This document shows, piece after piece, positions 1-12,800 of a stretch of 64,000 nucleotides of DNA (position 1 is the first letter of the stretch; each line of letters starts with the position of its first letter). Location of the stretch: contig JBHGNT010000014.1 in assembly GCA_043228905.1 (NCBI GenBank), positions 5,394,001 to 5,458,000 on the forward strand. The letters run 5' to 3'. A program made the position numbers and the translations under genes. The stretch is from Azolla caroliniana. Lineage: Eukaryota; Polypodiophyta. A model generated the notes under the pieces. That model made no database searches. It saw only the letters and a list, made by a program, of their open reading frames with translations, and was not told where the DNA came from.

Positions 1-1602
1 CTTGGCGAGGTGCATGCTGCTTATGTTGTTGTAGTAGACCAGAATCGGGGTTGGTACCTTGATCTGTAGGTCTTGCAGCAGTCGCCGAAGCCAAATGGCT
101 TCACAGGTGGCAATGGTAGCGCCCCGATACTCAACCTTAGTGCTCGACAGAGCAACTGTTGGCTGCTTTTTGCTGCTCCACGCAACAGCCGTGCTTCCTA
201 GGGAAAACATGTAACCGGAGGTTGATCGGCGATCTGATGCATCGCCGGCCCAGTTGGCATCTGTGTAACCGACCAGCTCTTCGGGTATACCACGCCGGTA
301 TAACAGGCCTCGGTCCTTCGTGCCGCCTACATAACACAGTATCCGTTGTGCGCACTGAAGGTGCTCCACAGTCGGCTTCTGCATGAATTGACTTATCATT
401 CCGACCGGATAGCTAATGTCGGGTTGCGTGATAGTCAAGTAAATAAGGCTTCTGACAATTTGTCGGAACCGTTGCTCGTTGCAGGCCGGTCCGGAGTTGG
501 GACAAAGCTTTTGGTTACAGTCCAAGGGTGTGGAGACAGGTCGGCATTCTATCATGCCAAACTTGTACAACATATTCAAGACGTAATGTCGTTGTGAGAG
601 CAATATGCCGTCGGGGGTTCAGATCACCTTGATCCGAAGAAAATAATGAAGGTCCCCCAGGTCCTTCATCTCAAATGCGTCCGACAACTGGGACTTGACG
701 CGGGTGACTTCTGGAAGACCCGGTCCGGTGATGACTAAATCTTCAACATACAGTAGGATACATACCGGACCGGCTGAGCCTTGCCAGATGAACAACGAAG
801 AGTCGGACTTAGAGGCCGCAAACCCCATCTTACGCAACCGGTGCGTGATCTTCACATTCCAAGTGCGAGGGCCTTACTTCAGGTCGTACAACGACTTCTT
901 CAGCCGGCATACTGCCGACTTGTTCATCTCCGATTGAAAACCGGGGGGTTGAGTCATAAAGACTTCTTCTTCAAGATCACCCTGAAGAAACGCATTCTTC
1001 ACATCCATCTGGCGAAGATGCCACCCCTTGGCCGCGAGCAAAACACGAACGGTCGTCATCTTCGCAACCGTCGCAAATGTCTCATCGTAGTCGATGCCGA
1101 GTTTCTGCGTGTAGCCTTTTGCCACTAACCGGGCCTTGTATTGGTTGACTGAGCTGTGGGTGTTGTACTTGACCTTGTACACCCACCTACATCCAATCGG
1201 CTTCACACCCTTCGGTGCGTCAACCAAGTCCCAGGTCTCGTTGACATCAAGTGCCCGCATTTCTTCCTCCATAGCGGCACGCCAATTGGCGTCCTTTGCC
1301 GCTTCTGCATAGCTCTCCAGCTCACGCACTTCCGCCACCTTAGTCATGTACGCATAGTGATGCGCCATGTACTCATTGTACCCGTACCGCTTGACGGGAT
1401 CCTTCTGGCGGGTGGACCGGCGTAACTCACCATTACCCGGTTTGAGGACCTTCTTGGCCGGTTCGGTCTTCCTTGCCGAAGTCAGGTGCACATCGATCCG
1501 ACTCATCGTTGCTGGTTTCGAATTCCGACATCTTCTTCTTCCCCTTCTGTTTGCGCGTGAACTGTCTCCTCGGTTCCTTGCGCGGGGAGTGCACAACGGA
1601 GT
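1..1602 (-). pseudogene. Cop-2 pol, C-terminal half (reverse transcriptase and RNase H)
   Basis: Read on the minus strand, this holds the copia reverse transcriptase core: [18 protein letters not shown] near 990, then [10 protein letters not shown], then the catalytic strand at 739-750, and an RNase H segment ending near 1 with the TDANWAGDASDRRSTSGY and WSSKKQPTVALS motifs. The family's YVDD box reads YVED here, a change in a catalytic acidic residue. In-frame stops fall just after SLYDLK (near 872) and after LRIKVI (near 618). A frameshift near 1470-1500 separates the acidic linker ([11 protein letters not shown]) from the reverse transcriptase. The protein made RNA-templated DNA in the cytoplasmic particle when functional. 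It is now dead. Confidence 0.9.
1598..1602. repeat. Target-site duplication of Cop-1 (left copy, GGAGT)
   Basis: GGAGT lies directly before the TGATGG end of Cop-1 and again directly after its other end at 6924-6928. A 5-bp duplication is normal for copia integrases and shows that Cop-1 inserted as a unit into Cop-2. Confidence 0.95.
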
Positions 1603-2206
1603 TGATGGAAAATCAATCGACACTTTCCAAACTTCACCTCTCGGCCACAACCAAGGAAACACACGAATCGTTGTTGCAGAAAATGGGAAATGCGAGAAAT
1701 AGAGTGGACACACGATTTAACGTGGAAAACCCTGTACGGGAAAAACCACGGGAGTACAAGACTCCGAACCAAAACTATGCACAGAGAAATATACAATGGC
1801 GAGCTGCAAGGCGACGACCTTGAGCTCGTTGTCTTCGCCACAGGCGGCGGAAATACACAGAGGCGTCGACCTCTTCCTCTCTCACGCTCTATCTCTCTCG
1901 CGGCTGCTCTCTCTTCACTCCTCTTGAGTGGAAAAACAGAAAAAATGATAAGCAACATAAAACTGTTTGCCCTAAGTCATATTTATACACATATGACTTT
2001 GGGGCTATTTACAACTATAGCCTCAAGGGCCCTTGGCAAACATATTCACAGATATGTCCCCGCATCCGGATCTCGCTCCGGGTACATTCGTCATCCGGCT
2101 CCGAAGCCGGGGTCTTCATCATCTGGTTCCGAAACCGAAACCGGGCTTGTCGGCATTCATCTCCGATATCCGACCATCCCATCCGAAAGGGACAGTAATC
2201 CCAACA
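1603..2206 (-). repeat. Cop-1 3' LTR
   Basis: 604 bp, beginning TGATGG and ending CCCAACA on the plus strand; virtually identical to 6320-6923. It includes a TATA-like stretch (tatttatacacatatg) and U3 repeats of the CCGG-N-CCGG type near 2065-2140. The polypurine tract AAGGGGGAG lies directly outside it at about 2209-2217 on the minus strand. Confidence 0.95.
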
Positions 2207-2216
2207 AACTCCCCCT

Positions 2217-5200
2217 TCACTTCGGCATGGGATGTATCTCCAATCCGATCCTCTTCCGGCATGCTTCCAGCTTGTCGGGTGTGAGCACCTTGGTCAGCAT
2301 ATCCGACCCGTTCTCGTCCGTGTGGACCTTCGTCAGCACGAACTCCTTGTCTTCTATCCTTTCCCGGATCCAGTGATATCTTCGCTGGATGTGCTTCGTC
2401 CGGGAGTGATAGGCCGCGTTCTTCGCAAGGTGGATTGCACTCTGACTATCGCAGTAGAGTCGGTACTCCTCCTGTCGGATACCGAGCTCTCTAATGAAGT
2501 CCTTCATCCATATTATTTCCTTGCCGGCTTCAACAACCGCCATGTACTCCGCCTCCGTGGTTGACAACGCAACCGTCTTCTGCAGCCTCGACTGCCATGA
2601 AACAGCTCCCCCTGCATACGTCATCACATACCCTGATGTGGACCGGCTGGTATCTGCATCAGCCGACATATCTGAATCGGTGAAGCCGTCGAGTTCGGGC
2701 TTACCGGAGCCGAATAGGAGGCACACGTTTGCCGTGCCCTTCAGGTATCGGAGTATCCACTTGGCCGCATTCCAATGCTCTTTGCCGGGATTGCTCATGT
2801 ACCGGCTCACCACTCTGACTGCATATCCTATGTCCGGTCTCGTACACACCATGGCGTACATCAAGCTCCCGACGGCTGAGGCATACGGCACTTTCATCAT
2901 ATCCTCCTTTTCAGCCTTTGTCTTGGGACTTTGCTTGTTGGACAGCTTGCAGTTTGCCGGGAGGGTCGATCCGACCGGCCTTGCTTCCGACATGTTGAAC
3001 CGTTTAAGCACCTTTGTCACGTACTTCTCCTGTGACAGCCACAACTGCTTCTTGCTCCGGTCCCGGATGATGTGCATCCCTAGTATTTGTCTCGCCAGAC
3101 CCAAGTCCTTCATTGAGAAGGTTCGGTGAAGAGCCTTCTTCAGCATCCGTATCTTGACCTGGTCCCGTCCGACGATCAACATGTCGTCCACGTACAGGAG
3201 GAGTATTAGAAAGTCTCCTCCTTCGAACTTCTTCACAAACACGCAGTGGTCAGACTGCGTTTTGAGGTACCCTTCGTCGGTCATGAAGGAGTCGAACTTC
3301 CGGTACCATTGCCGGGGAGCCTGCTTCAGTCCGTAGAGGCTCTTCTTCAACCAGCATACCAAGTGCTCCTTCCCTTTCTTCTCGAATCCTTCCGGTTGCT
3401 GCATGTAGATCTCTTCTTCGAGGTCACCGTGAAGGAATGCCGTCTTCACGTCCATCTGTTCTACCTCGAGGTCCATGCTTGCCGCTATTCTCAGCACCGT
3501 CAGAATGGAGGTCATCTTCACTACCGGGGCAAATATCTCGTCGAAGTCGACGCCCTTCTTCTGCTGAAACCCCTTCACCACGATCCTGGCTTTGTATCTC
3601 GGGGGGTTTCCGGCATCTCCCGGTTTCAGCTTGAACACCCACTTGTTTCGAAGTGCCCGCTTTCCTTTCGGCAACTCCACAAGTTCATATGTGTGGTTCT
3701 CATGCAGGGAATCCATCTCGTCCTGCATGCACTCAACCACCTGCGGCTCTGGGTGTCATGCTTTGCTTCTTCAAAGCTCTCTGGCTCCCCTTCGTCGGTT
3801 AGCAGCACGTGCTCTGGTTCCGGAAATCTCCGGGGGGCCCTTCTCTCTCTTAGAGGATATCTCCGTTCCGGAGCTTCGGTAACCGGTTCTTCCGATTCTT
3901 CTTCATCCGAATCCATTTCGGGATCGGGGCCGGTTCCGGTATCATTTTCATCTTCTTCGGCCGGTTCTGTTTCTTCACCGTCTTCGGCCGGATCCTCGAG
4001 TGCTAACCGGTCCCTTGCCGGTCGGGACTGCTCCTCGTAGAGTTGATCCTCACCGGTCGACTTGGAGCTCTTCATCTTCTTCTCCGACTCCCAGTCGGTG
4101 AGTGTCTTGTTCTCCATGAAGATGATATCACGACTCCGGAATATCTTCTTGTCGACCGGGTCCCATACTCGGTAGCCGAACTCGTCATTGCCGTAACCGA
4201 GGAATATGCATGGCCGGGTCTTTGGATCTAACTTTCCTCTCCGGTCCTTTGCCACATGCACGTATGCGAGACACCCGAACACCTTCAGATGCCGGTAGGA
4301 TACTTCCCTACCGGTCCACACTCTCTGCGGCGTGTCTCCGTCCAAAGGTACTGAGGGTGATCTGTTTATCACGTATGTCGCCGTCGACATCGCCTCAGCC
4401 CAAAACCCCTTGGGTAATTCCGCATGCGCCAGCATACTCCGGACCCTCTCCATTATGGTCCGGTTCATCCTCTCGGCCAGCCCGTTCAGTTCCGGTGTCT
4501 TCGGCACAGTAAACTCGAGCCGGATTCCTTTCGAGCGGCAGTACTCCGCGAACTGCCCCCGGTATTCCCCTCCGTTATCCGCTCGTATCGCTTTCAGCTT
4601 CTTGCCGGATTCCCTTTCCACTCTCGCGTGGAGTTCTTTGAAAACGCACAACACTTGGTCCTTTTTCTTCAACGGTGCCGTCCACAGCTTCCGGCTGTGG
4701 TCATCAATGAATGTCACGAAGTACTAGGCTCCGCCATGTGACTTCGTTTCTACTTGACACACGTCAGTGTGCACCAACTCCAATGGTGCGCTACGTCTCG
4801 TCGGTGGCCTTGAGTGGAAGGAGGTTCGGTTCTGCTTACCGGCCAGGCAATCGGTGCACTTCTCCAGGTGCACATGCTTCACTGGAATAAGGTTGTCTTC
4901 TGCAAGCCTCTTCATCCCCTTCTCACTCATGTGGCACAGTCTCTTGTGCCACAGCTCACCGGCAGTGTCGGCTGCCACGTTCAACTCCTCTGGACACAAC
5001 CAGGCATTCATCAGGTATAGTGTGTTGACCTTCCGGGCCTGAGCCACTATCAGGCTCCCCTTGCTGAACTTCATTACGCCGTTCCGGATGCTACCTGTGT
5101 AGCCTTCATCGTCTAGCCTCCCGGCCGAAATCAGGTTCAATCGAACCTCCGGAACGTGTCGAACATCCTTCAGCAGCATTTTGCATCCGGTCGGGGTTGT

Positions 5201-6290
5201 CAGCCACACGTCTCCTGTGCCGGCAATCCGGCACGTACCTTCATTTCCCATCCGAACACAGCCATGCTCACCGGCTGTGTAGGATGAGAAGTATCTTCTC
5301 TCCGGGGTCAGGTGGAACGATGCTCCGGAATCGACCACCCAGGTCGTCTCATCGCCGGCAATGTTTAGTTCACCTTCTTCGGTGATGAGCATGATCTCCT
5401 CTTCACTTGCCGCGAGTGCCGTCGTTCCTTTCCGGTCCTGCCCTCGCCGATCCGGACCTCTCCGGTCCGTGGCTCCCCGGTATGCACCGTTTCTCTCCGG
5501 TGACTTCTTCGAATCGGTGTCGTCGGCTCCGTTGTCCTTTCGGTAATGCCGACAATTCTTTCGGAAGTGCCCCGGCTTCCCACAGTGGAAGCATGTGGGC
5601 CTTCCTCTTGACTGCGACCGGGTCCCCGACTTCTCCCGTCTTTGCGGACTCCGGTTCCGTTGTCTTCCCCGATCCGATTCGGTAAACAACATCTTCGGAT
5701 CGGAGGCCGGTTCTTTATCTCTCCGACGCGCTTCTTCGTTCAAAATACTTGTCTTTACCGTTTGTAGGGACAAGTTATCTTCGGTGCAGGAAGTGCTGAG
5801 AGTCACCACCAAGTTCTCCCAGCTTTCCGGCAATGTACACATCAGAATGATGGCTTGCATTGCATCCTCCAGCGGGAACTTGATCGCCGCAAGCTGGTTC
5901 ACGAATCCCATGAACGTGCTTACGTGTTCCACCATACTCTCGCCGTCCCGGTACTTGAGGTTCACTATCTTCCTCATCAGGGAGGTCCGGTTCAACGCAT
6001 TCTTCCTCTCGTAGAGGCCCGACAGCTTCCGCCACATCTCATATGCGTTGGTGTCGTTCGCCACATGTTGTAGAACGCTCACGTCGACGTATTGCCGAAT
6101 GGTTGCAACGGCTTTCCGGTTCAGAAGCCTCCATTCCGACTCAAGTACCCCCTTCGGTATTTCCGACCTGTCAATCGGTTCGTACAGGTCCCGAACAATC
6201 AGAAGATCCTCCATCTTGATCTTCCAGTCGGCGTAATTCTGTGCATTCAGCACCATCATCCCCGGCTGCCCGTTGCCGCCGCCTTCCATT
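2217..6290 (-). pseudogene. Cop-1 gag-pol polyprotein (one stop, one frameshift)
   Basis: The start is the ATG at 6290, just after the primer site. In order on the minus strand: gag with a CCHC knuckle (CFHCGKPGHFRKNC, near 5560-5600), protease with VVDSGASFHLT (near 5315-5345), integrase with a GELWHKRLCHMS pre-domain and RADNGGEY, an acidic linker (DPEMDSDEEESEE), reverse transcriptase with YVDDMLIV (near 3172-3195), and RNase H ending MPK. Two lesions stand out against Cop-9. A TAG near 4724 replaces a Gln codon in the integrase. A one-base loss near 3730 (CATGCACTC where Cop-9 has CATGGCACTC) shifts the frame before the reverse transcriptase. All visible catalytic motifs are otherwise intact. 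Confidence 0.94.
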
Positions 6291-6304
6291 TTCTGCAGCA
6301 GCCC

Positions 6305-6316
6305 GCTCTGATACCA
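6305..6316 (-). other. Cop-1 primer-binding site
   Basis: TGGTATCAGAGC on the minus strand begins three bases inside the 5' LTR edge at 6320. It matches the 3' end of plant initiator tRNA-Met, the usual copia primer. Confidence 0.93.
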
Positions 6317-6319
6317 AAT

Positions 6320-6923
6320 TGATGGAAAATCAATCGACACTTTCCAAACTTCACCTCTCGGCCACAACCAAGGAAACACACGAATCGTTGTTGCAGAAAA
6401 TGGGAAATGCGAGAAATAGAGTGGACACACGATTTAACGTGGAAAACCCTGTACGGGAAAAACCACGGGAGTACAAGACTCCGAACCAAAACTATGCACA
6501 GAGAAATATACAATGGCGAGCTGCAAGGCGACGACCTTGAGCTCGTTGTCTTCGCCACAGGCGGCGGAAATACACAGAGGCGTCGACCTCTTCCTCTCTC
6601 ACGCTCTATCTCTCTCGCGGCTGCTCTCTCTTCACTCCTCTTGAGTGGAAAAACAGAAAAAATGATAAGCAACATAAAACTGTTTGCCCTAAGTCATATT
6701 TATACACATATGACTTTGGGGCTATTTACAACTATAGCCTCAAGGGCCCTTGGCAAACATATTCACAGATATGTCCCCGCATCCGGATCTCGCTCCGGGT
6801 ACATTCGTCATCCGGCTCCGAAGCCGGGGTCTTCATCATCCGGTTCCGAAACCGAAACCGGGCTTGTCGGCATTCATCTCCGATATCCGACCATCCCATC
6901 CGAAAGGGACAGTAATCCCAACA
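6320..6923 (-). repeat. Cop-1 5' LTR
   Basis: 604 bp, matching 1603-2206 with one observed mismatch, and flanked by GGAGT at 6924-6928. As the upstream LTR it would drive transcription leftward. Confidence 0.95.
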
Positions 6924-6928
6924 GGAGT

Positions 6929-9386
6929 CTCCACTACTCACCGGTTCCTCATCGGATTGGTCAGATTGACTCAGTCTCTCGTTCGGCCCGCTCAACCGGA
7001 ACGATTCTGGACTCTCATCCTGAGTCCACGCTTCATCATCCTCTACCTGGGCCGGTTCAGGCTCACTAGCCTCATCCACTGGCATCGGGTCGGAATCGGA
7101 AGTCGGAGTCGGTAAGGAATACCATGATGGCGATTCATCGAACTCGACATCTCGACGAACTCTGACCTGCTTTGTCCAGGGGTTATAACACGTATAACCC
7201 TTTTGCTCTTGAGCATAGCCGACTAGGATGCATTTTTCCGATTTTGCATCCAGCTTCCTCCGCTTCTCATCCGGTACATGTACAAATGCAATGCTACCGA
7301 AGATCTTAAGGTGTCTCAAATTCGGCTTGCGTCCGAAATACAGCTCGTGAGCTGACACCTTGTCACCGATCCGGTTCTGGATGTAGACAGCCGTTTGGAC
7401 TGCCTCCGCCCAGTAGAATTTGGGCATGCTCTTCTCCTCCAGCATTGCCCTTGCCGCATCAATAAGCGACTGGTTCTTCCTTTCGGCAACACCATTCTAT
7501 TGCGGTGTGTATCTGCAGCTGAACTCTTGCCGAATTCCCTTTTGGTGTAGATAACTGTTGAATTGGCCGGAAAAGTATTCTTCTCCGCCATCCGACCGTA
7601 GGCATTTGATCTTCCTCTCCGATTCCCGTTCCACCATGATTTGGAGACTCCGGAAACACTCGAGGACTTCACTCTTCTGCTCAATGAGGTAGATCCAGGT
7701 GTGCCGCGTATAGTCGTCGATGAAGGAGACGAAATATCGACTCCCGCCAAGACTAACATTCTGTGCTGGTCCCCACACATCAGAATGGATAAGGTCGAGC
7801 TTATTACGGCTTCGGTTACGTTCGGTAGGGAATGGAAGCCGGTGTTGCTTCCCGAGTTGGTAGGCTTCACATACTTGGACCTTCCGGCCGTTGAACTTCG
7901 GCAAACCGAAAACAACTTGTTTCGTTTGCAGGTCTTGAAGACTCCGGTAATTGACGTGGCCTATCCGCTTGTGCCACAGGTCGAGGTCCGATTCGACCTT
8001 CTGTCCTTTTGCAAATAGAGCGGTGCCGACGTCATTGGTGTCGAGGATAAACATCCTCCCGTCTCTGCGCCCTTGCGCAATAATCTGGTCCTCTTCCTCG
8101 ATGGAGCACCCAAGGTGTGTAAACCGCACATGCATCCCCTGGTCGACGATCTGTTCGACCGACACCAGGTTCTTCGTGATTGTCGGAACGTGTAATACGT
8201 TCATAAGCTTCCCCTTCTATCCGATGTGGCTCAAAGGGACTTCTCTGACGTGCACGATTGGGTGAGGAGTGTCGTCTCCGGTTTCGACTACTCCTGGTTG
8301 ATCCGGTTTCTCCAAGAAGGAGAACCACTCTTTGTGGCTCGTCATGTGGTTCGACGCACCGGAATCAACATACCACACTTCCTCCGATTTGGAAGTGGTC
8401 TTCTTCACCGAGTTTGCCTCGTGCTTCATCACTAAGGCTGGCCCGTTACCGTTCTTGGATCCTCCCGATCCCTTCGCATAGTGCGAGCTTTGCCGACCAT
8501 CCTTGCCGGCCTTGCTGGATCCGGATTTGTCTGAATCGGTGCATTTTCTCCAGCACTCTCTTTCTCTGTGGCCCTTTTTTCCACAGTACCAGCATTCCGT
8601 TGCAGTCTTCTCCTGCCGTCTTCTGGTGCTGCCATGACTCCCCCTGCTCCCGGAGGGTCCGGAACTGCTATCGACACGTTCTCTGTGCCTTTGTTCCTGG
8701 TCTTGCTGGACGCCTCCATTGCATGCCGACCCCCCTCATCCACCACGCCCATGGGACCGATCCGCTTCCGTGTACAACATCCGGTTGTCAATGGGTGCGC
8801 TAGTTGACGCACCGACGTTGTTCTCCTCTACAAGGAGCATCGACTGTAAGTCAAAAAATGACAACGTATTCTCACTTGTACATACCGCCGTTCGGAACGC
8901 TCTGAACTTAGACGCCAGGCCCCCAAGACAGAACTGTACCATCTCTTCTTCCTCTACGGTAACGTTGATAGAGGCAAGCAAGTCACAGATCTCTTTGATC
9001 CGGGCCGTGTAATCCGCCACCGACATGTCCTTCTGTCGGACATTGCTCAACTCCTGTCAGAGTTGCAGCTTCCGAGCTGTAGTGCTCGCGGCGAAAACCT
9101 TCTTCAGGTTTCCCCAAGCCTCCTTCGGCGTCTTGGTGTCTCGGATGTGGCTCAGCAGTTGGTCTCCGACACTGGACGTGAAGCAGTACATCACTCTGCT
9201 TGCCTATTGTTCCCACACTAGGAAATCCTTATGTGTCGCATCAGGTGCTGTTTCGTTGGCTCCTTCGACGAAACTCCAGTAGCTATGCTCAAGTAGGTAC
9301 TGGTGCATCTTGTACGACCCAAATGCGTAGTTGGATCTGTCGAGTTTCTCTACAGGGAGTGAGCTAGCTGCTCCTCTATCCATCAC
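6929..9386 (-). pseudogene. Cop-2 gag, protease and integrase
   Basis: One minus-strand frame runs from the ATG at 9386 to the Cop-1 insertion, broken by stops. Gag begins with a UBN2-type capsid region (SSLPVEKLDRSNYAF; AWGNLKKVF) and has a CCHC knuckle at 8553-8594 (CWYCGKKGHREREC). The protease core is WYVDSGASNHMT (near 8345). Integrase follows with DLWHKRIGHVNYRSL, DLIHSDVWGPA, SFIDDYTR and CLRSDGGEEY, then FYWAEAVQTAVYI. Stops occur in gag (near 9204 and 9051), before the integrase (near 8214) and after CRYTPQ (near 7496). The frame ends in an acidic linker that continues across Cop-1 at 1602. Confidence 0.92.
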
Positions 9387-9462
9387 TTCTCTGTCTGTTG
9401 TTCTTACGAGCTATTAGGGCTTGCTTTCAAGCGTTTGTCGGCTGCAGAGGTTCTCAACCCTC

Positions 9463-9476
9463 GCACTGTGATACCA
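9463..9476 (-). other. Cop-2 primer-binding site (variant)
   Basis: TGGTATCACAGTGC directly follows the LTR edge at 9477 on the minus strand. It is a degenerate form of the initiator tRNA-Met site TGGTATCAGAGC. Confidence 0.8.
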
Positions 9477-9876
9477 TGTAAATGATTACTTGCGGAAGCA
9501 TTAGAAAACAGAGAAAAGCAAAGAATACACAAAGTACACGGGAGAGACAGAGAGAGCAGAACGTACAAGCTATATTCAAAAACGATATAAACACTCTGTA
9601 GATACAACTGTGCTCAGTAGCACTATTTATACAAGTCCTCGTGGGACTGACAAAAGTACCGCGTACTTCAATGCTCACAGGAGAATCTGACACTTAATAC
9701 AAGACTATAACAACCTAGTAGTCTAAACTAATACTAGGCTTCCAGTTACCGATTGGATCCGGCTAATTGGCTCTGTTGCTTGCCAACTCGGTTGCTCACC
9801 GGCTTACCGATCCATCTCGCTTGACGGCTCAGGCTTATCCAACCGATTCGGCTCCAGTTGAGCTTGCTGCTCAACA
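9477..9876 (-). repeat. Cop-2 5' LTR
   Basis: 400 bp from TGTAAATGATTAC to CTCAACA on the plus strand (TG...CA). The minus-strand reading starts TGTTGAGCAGCAAGCTCAAC, the signature of this copia family. The next five bases, TCCTA at 9877-9881, should be one copy of its target duplication; the other copy is outside the window. Confidence 0.9.
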
Positions 9877-12800
9877 TCCTATCCCTAGAGGATTTGATGA
9901 TCAGAGAAGTCCTCTATAGTGCACAAGTTGCACACACGTGGCTACTAAACTCTGGTACCACATTTCACGTGACCCCGAACATTGAATGGTTTTCGAACTA
10001 TTCAGCCGACGCCAACGACACAGTCCGACTAGGAAACGGGTAGGAGTGCAAGATAGCAGGAACTTGAGAAGTTCCCATTAGATTGTCAAATGGCAACATA
10101 ATAACCTTGCACCGAGTTCGGCATGTACCCGATCTAAAGAGGAGTCTGGTATCCATCAGGATGTTAGCAGAAGACGGGTACAAAACGACTCTACACAAGT
10201 TGACATGGGTGATCAGCCGAGGAAACCTCAAAGTCGGGAGTGGGTACAAGTACAATAATCTATACCCATTGATGGCAATCAACCATGAAGGGGCCATGGA
10301 CGTAGCCGAAAAGACCGACCCAAACCTATGGCATGGTCAACTAGGCCATATGTCACAAGCCGGACTTGATCGGCTGATGTCGATTGGCTACATTCTGAAA
10401 CTCTAGGCAAAGACTGACTTTTGCAAGCATTGTCAATATGGGAAACAGACCTGAAGTCCACACTCTCTCCACTATGAGACGATACGACAACCCCTAGAGC
10501 TCGTGCACACAAACATATGTGGGCCCATGCCAAAACGATCACTAGGAGGCTCCCGGTATTTCATCACATTCGTAGATGATTGTACATGGAAAGTTTGGGC
10601 ATACTCCATCAAGTCCAAAGATGAAATGCTGGAGGTCTTCACTCGATGGATATCTGAAGTGGAGAACCAGTCGGGATACAGAGTGAAGACACTCCGATCC
10701 GACAACGGAGGTGAGTACACCTCTAGAGCCTTCAAACAGTACCTGCCAGAAAAGGGATCCGACACCAAAAGAACGTTCCTTACACACCCATGCAAAATGG
10801 AGTGGTAGAATGGATCAATAGGACGATCCAGGAGAGGGTGACGACAATGCTTCAGCAAGCCAGACTGAAGCTGAAATTCTGGGCTGAGGCATTGTAGATG
10901 GCAGTGTACCTGATAAATATGGTGCTATCAAGAGCAATCAGGCTCGAAGTGCCACAGGCACTATGGTCAGGCAAACAACTGACTTACGATAGGCTCCGTA
11001 TATTCGGATGCAAAGTCTACACGTTCATCCCCAGGGACAAAAGGACGAAGCTGGCACCTCATGCAACGACGTGCATATTTCTCAGTTATGGAACCGATGG
11101 GGACTTCAAATACCGGCTATGGGACCCTGAGAACTGGATACTGATATGGAATAGTGACGTGGTCTTCAATGAAGACTCTATCTTGTCTCAGAAGAACCAA
11201 CAGAAAAAAGTTGGTAAGAAGGTATCCTTCGAAGAAGATAGAACTGTCGTAGAAGGACTGTCCCACAGGGCCGAATCAGAGAGTCAACAGACAGTTGAAC
11301 TCCAACTAGCTGACTACTTCCCTGCCGACACTGAATCGGCAACAAGTTCCATTGTCGAACTCAAAGACAAAGTCATCAAAGGCATAGCCAAATCGACAAG
11401 GATCGATAAAGGCAGAGGCACCAAGAGGCAAGTCATAAAAGAGTCGATGACACCCACAGAGGAGAACAACCAGACACTACCGAAATCCCAAACAAGACTC
11501 CTGATACATATGGTTCAACAAATACCGATTTTCTAACATAATCGATTGAAGGATCCTAACCTAACATCTCGGAACCTAGGAGATCTAGACGAGCTCGAAG
11601 GCAAACAAACTTCTATCAACCAGGCCTCGACTACGTCAACTACACGGATGCTGGCGAACCAAGCACGTATGAAGAAGCTATGGCCGCACCGGATGCCGAA
11701 ACATGGCTACAAGCCATGAAATCCGAGATGGACTCGATTCACTAGAATCAGACATGGGAGCTAGTCGAACTACCATCAGGAAGAAAGCCACTACCTTGCA
11801 AATGGGTGTTCCGATACAAGTATGTATCCGACTCAGAGAAACCCAAGTACAAAGCTCAGCTTGTCGCAAAGGGATTCAAACAGGAATACGGGGTCGACTA
11901 CGACGAGATATTCTCACCAGTAGTCAAGATGACCACCCTCCAACTCCTATTAGGAGTTGTGGTGACAGAAGCTCTCGAGCTCAAGCAGATGGATGTAAAG
12001 ACGACATTTCGACACGGAGATCTGGAAGAAGACATATACATGTCTCAACCGACAGGCTTCATGGTGACGGGGGAGGATAGTCACCTCGTATGTCGACTAA
12101 AGAAAAGTCTATATGGCCTCAAACAAGCGACGAGGATGTGGTACCAGAAGTTTGACTCCTACATATGGCGGCTTGGATAAAACAAATCAGACTCCGACCC
12201 ATGTCTATATGTTCGACAATTGGCCGATGAGTCCAGGATCTATCTGATCCTATATGTCGATGACATGTTGATTGCAGGGAGCAATCAAGTAGAGATCGGT
12301 AAGCTCCACGCCTTCACGCAAAGTTCATGATGAAGGAACTAGGACAAGCCCGACACATATTGGGCATGAGGGTAGAGCGAAATCAGACAACCAAAACTCT
12401 CCGACTCTCCCAGTCCGAATACATCTACAAGGTGCTAAGGCGCTTCAACATGGAGAATGCGAAGCTAGCACGGACACCGCTTCCAACGTCGATTAGACTA
12501 TTAGACAGAGACTCTCCTTCAATGGACAAGGAGAGAGGGCTTAATGGAAAGATACCCTACTCATTGGCTGTATGAAGTATCATGTACGCAATGGTGGCGA
12601 CCCGACTCGACCTAGCCTATGCCGTAGGGGTGGTCAGCTGGTACCTGTCAAACCCAAGAAGGAATCATTGGGAGGCCATCAAGCACATCCTTAGGTATCT
12701 AAAAGGAACCACGATTGCACAACTGACTTTCGGACTGACAACCTCAGCTGAAGTCGAAGGCTACACTGATTCTGACTATGCTGGAAATACAGATAATCGG

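Larger units (their letters stand above)
1603..6923 (-). mobile_element. Cop-1: complete, very young copia retrotransposon
   Basis: A 5321-bp element with 604-bp LTRs at both ends (TG...CA), a GGAGT target duplication, a primer-binding site at 6305-6316, a polypurine tract next to the left LTR and one gag-pol region. The two LTRs differ at only one base that I could find (ctgg versus ccgg near 2121 and 6841), so the insertion is recent. Despite that, pol has one nonsense codon and one single-base deletion relative to Cop-9, its close relative at the right edge. It is nested in Cop-2. Confidence 0.96.
1..9876 (-). mobile_element. Cop-2: copia LTR retrotransposon, left end outside window, split by Cop-1
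   Basis: A minus-strand Ty1/copia element reads gag, protease, integrase, reverse transcriptase, RNase H from right to left. Its 5' LTR is at 9477-9876; the 3' end lies left of the window. Cop-1 plus one GGAGT duplication interrupts it, so its coding sequence is found at 6929-9386 and 1-1602. It is inserted in Cop-3: protease-integrase coding of Cop-3 resumes directly at 9877. The LTR family (starting TGTTGAG, with CTCAAC seven bases later) also includes Cop-6, Cop-7, Cop-8 and the solo LTR at 41245. Several stops and at least one frameshift make it inactive. Confidence 0.9.
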
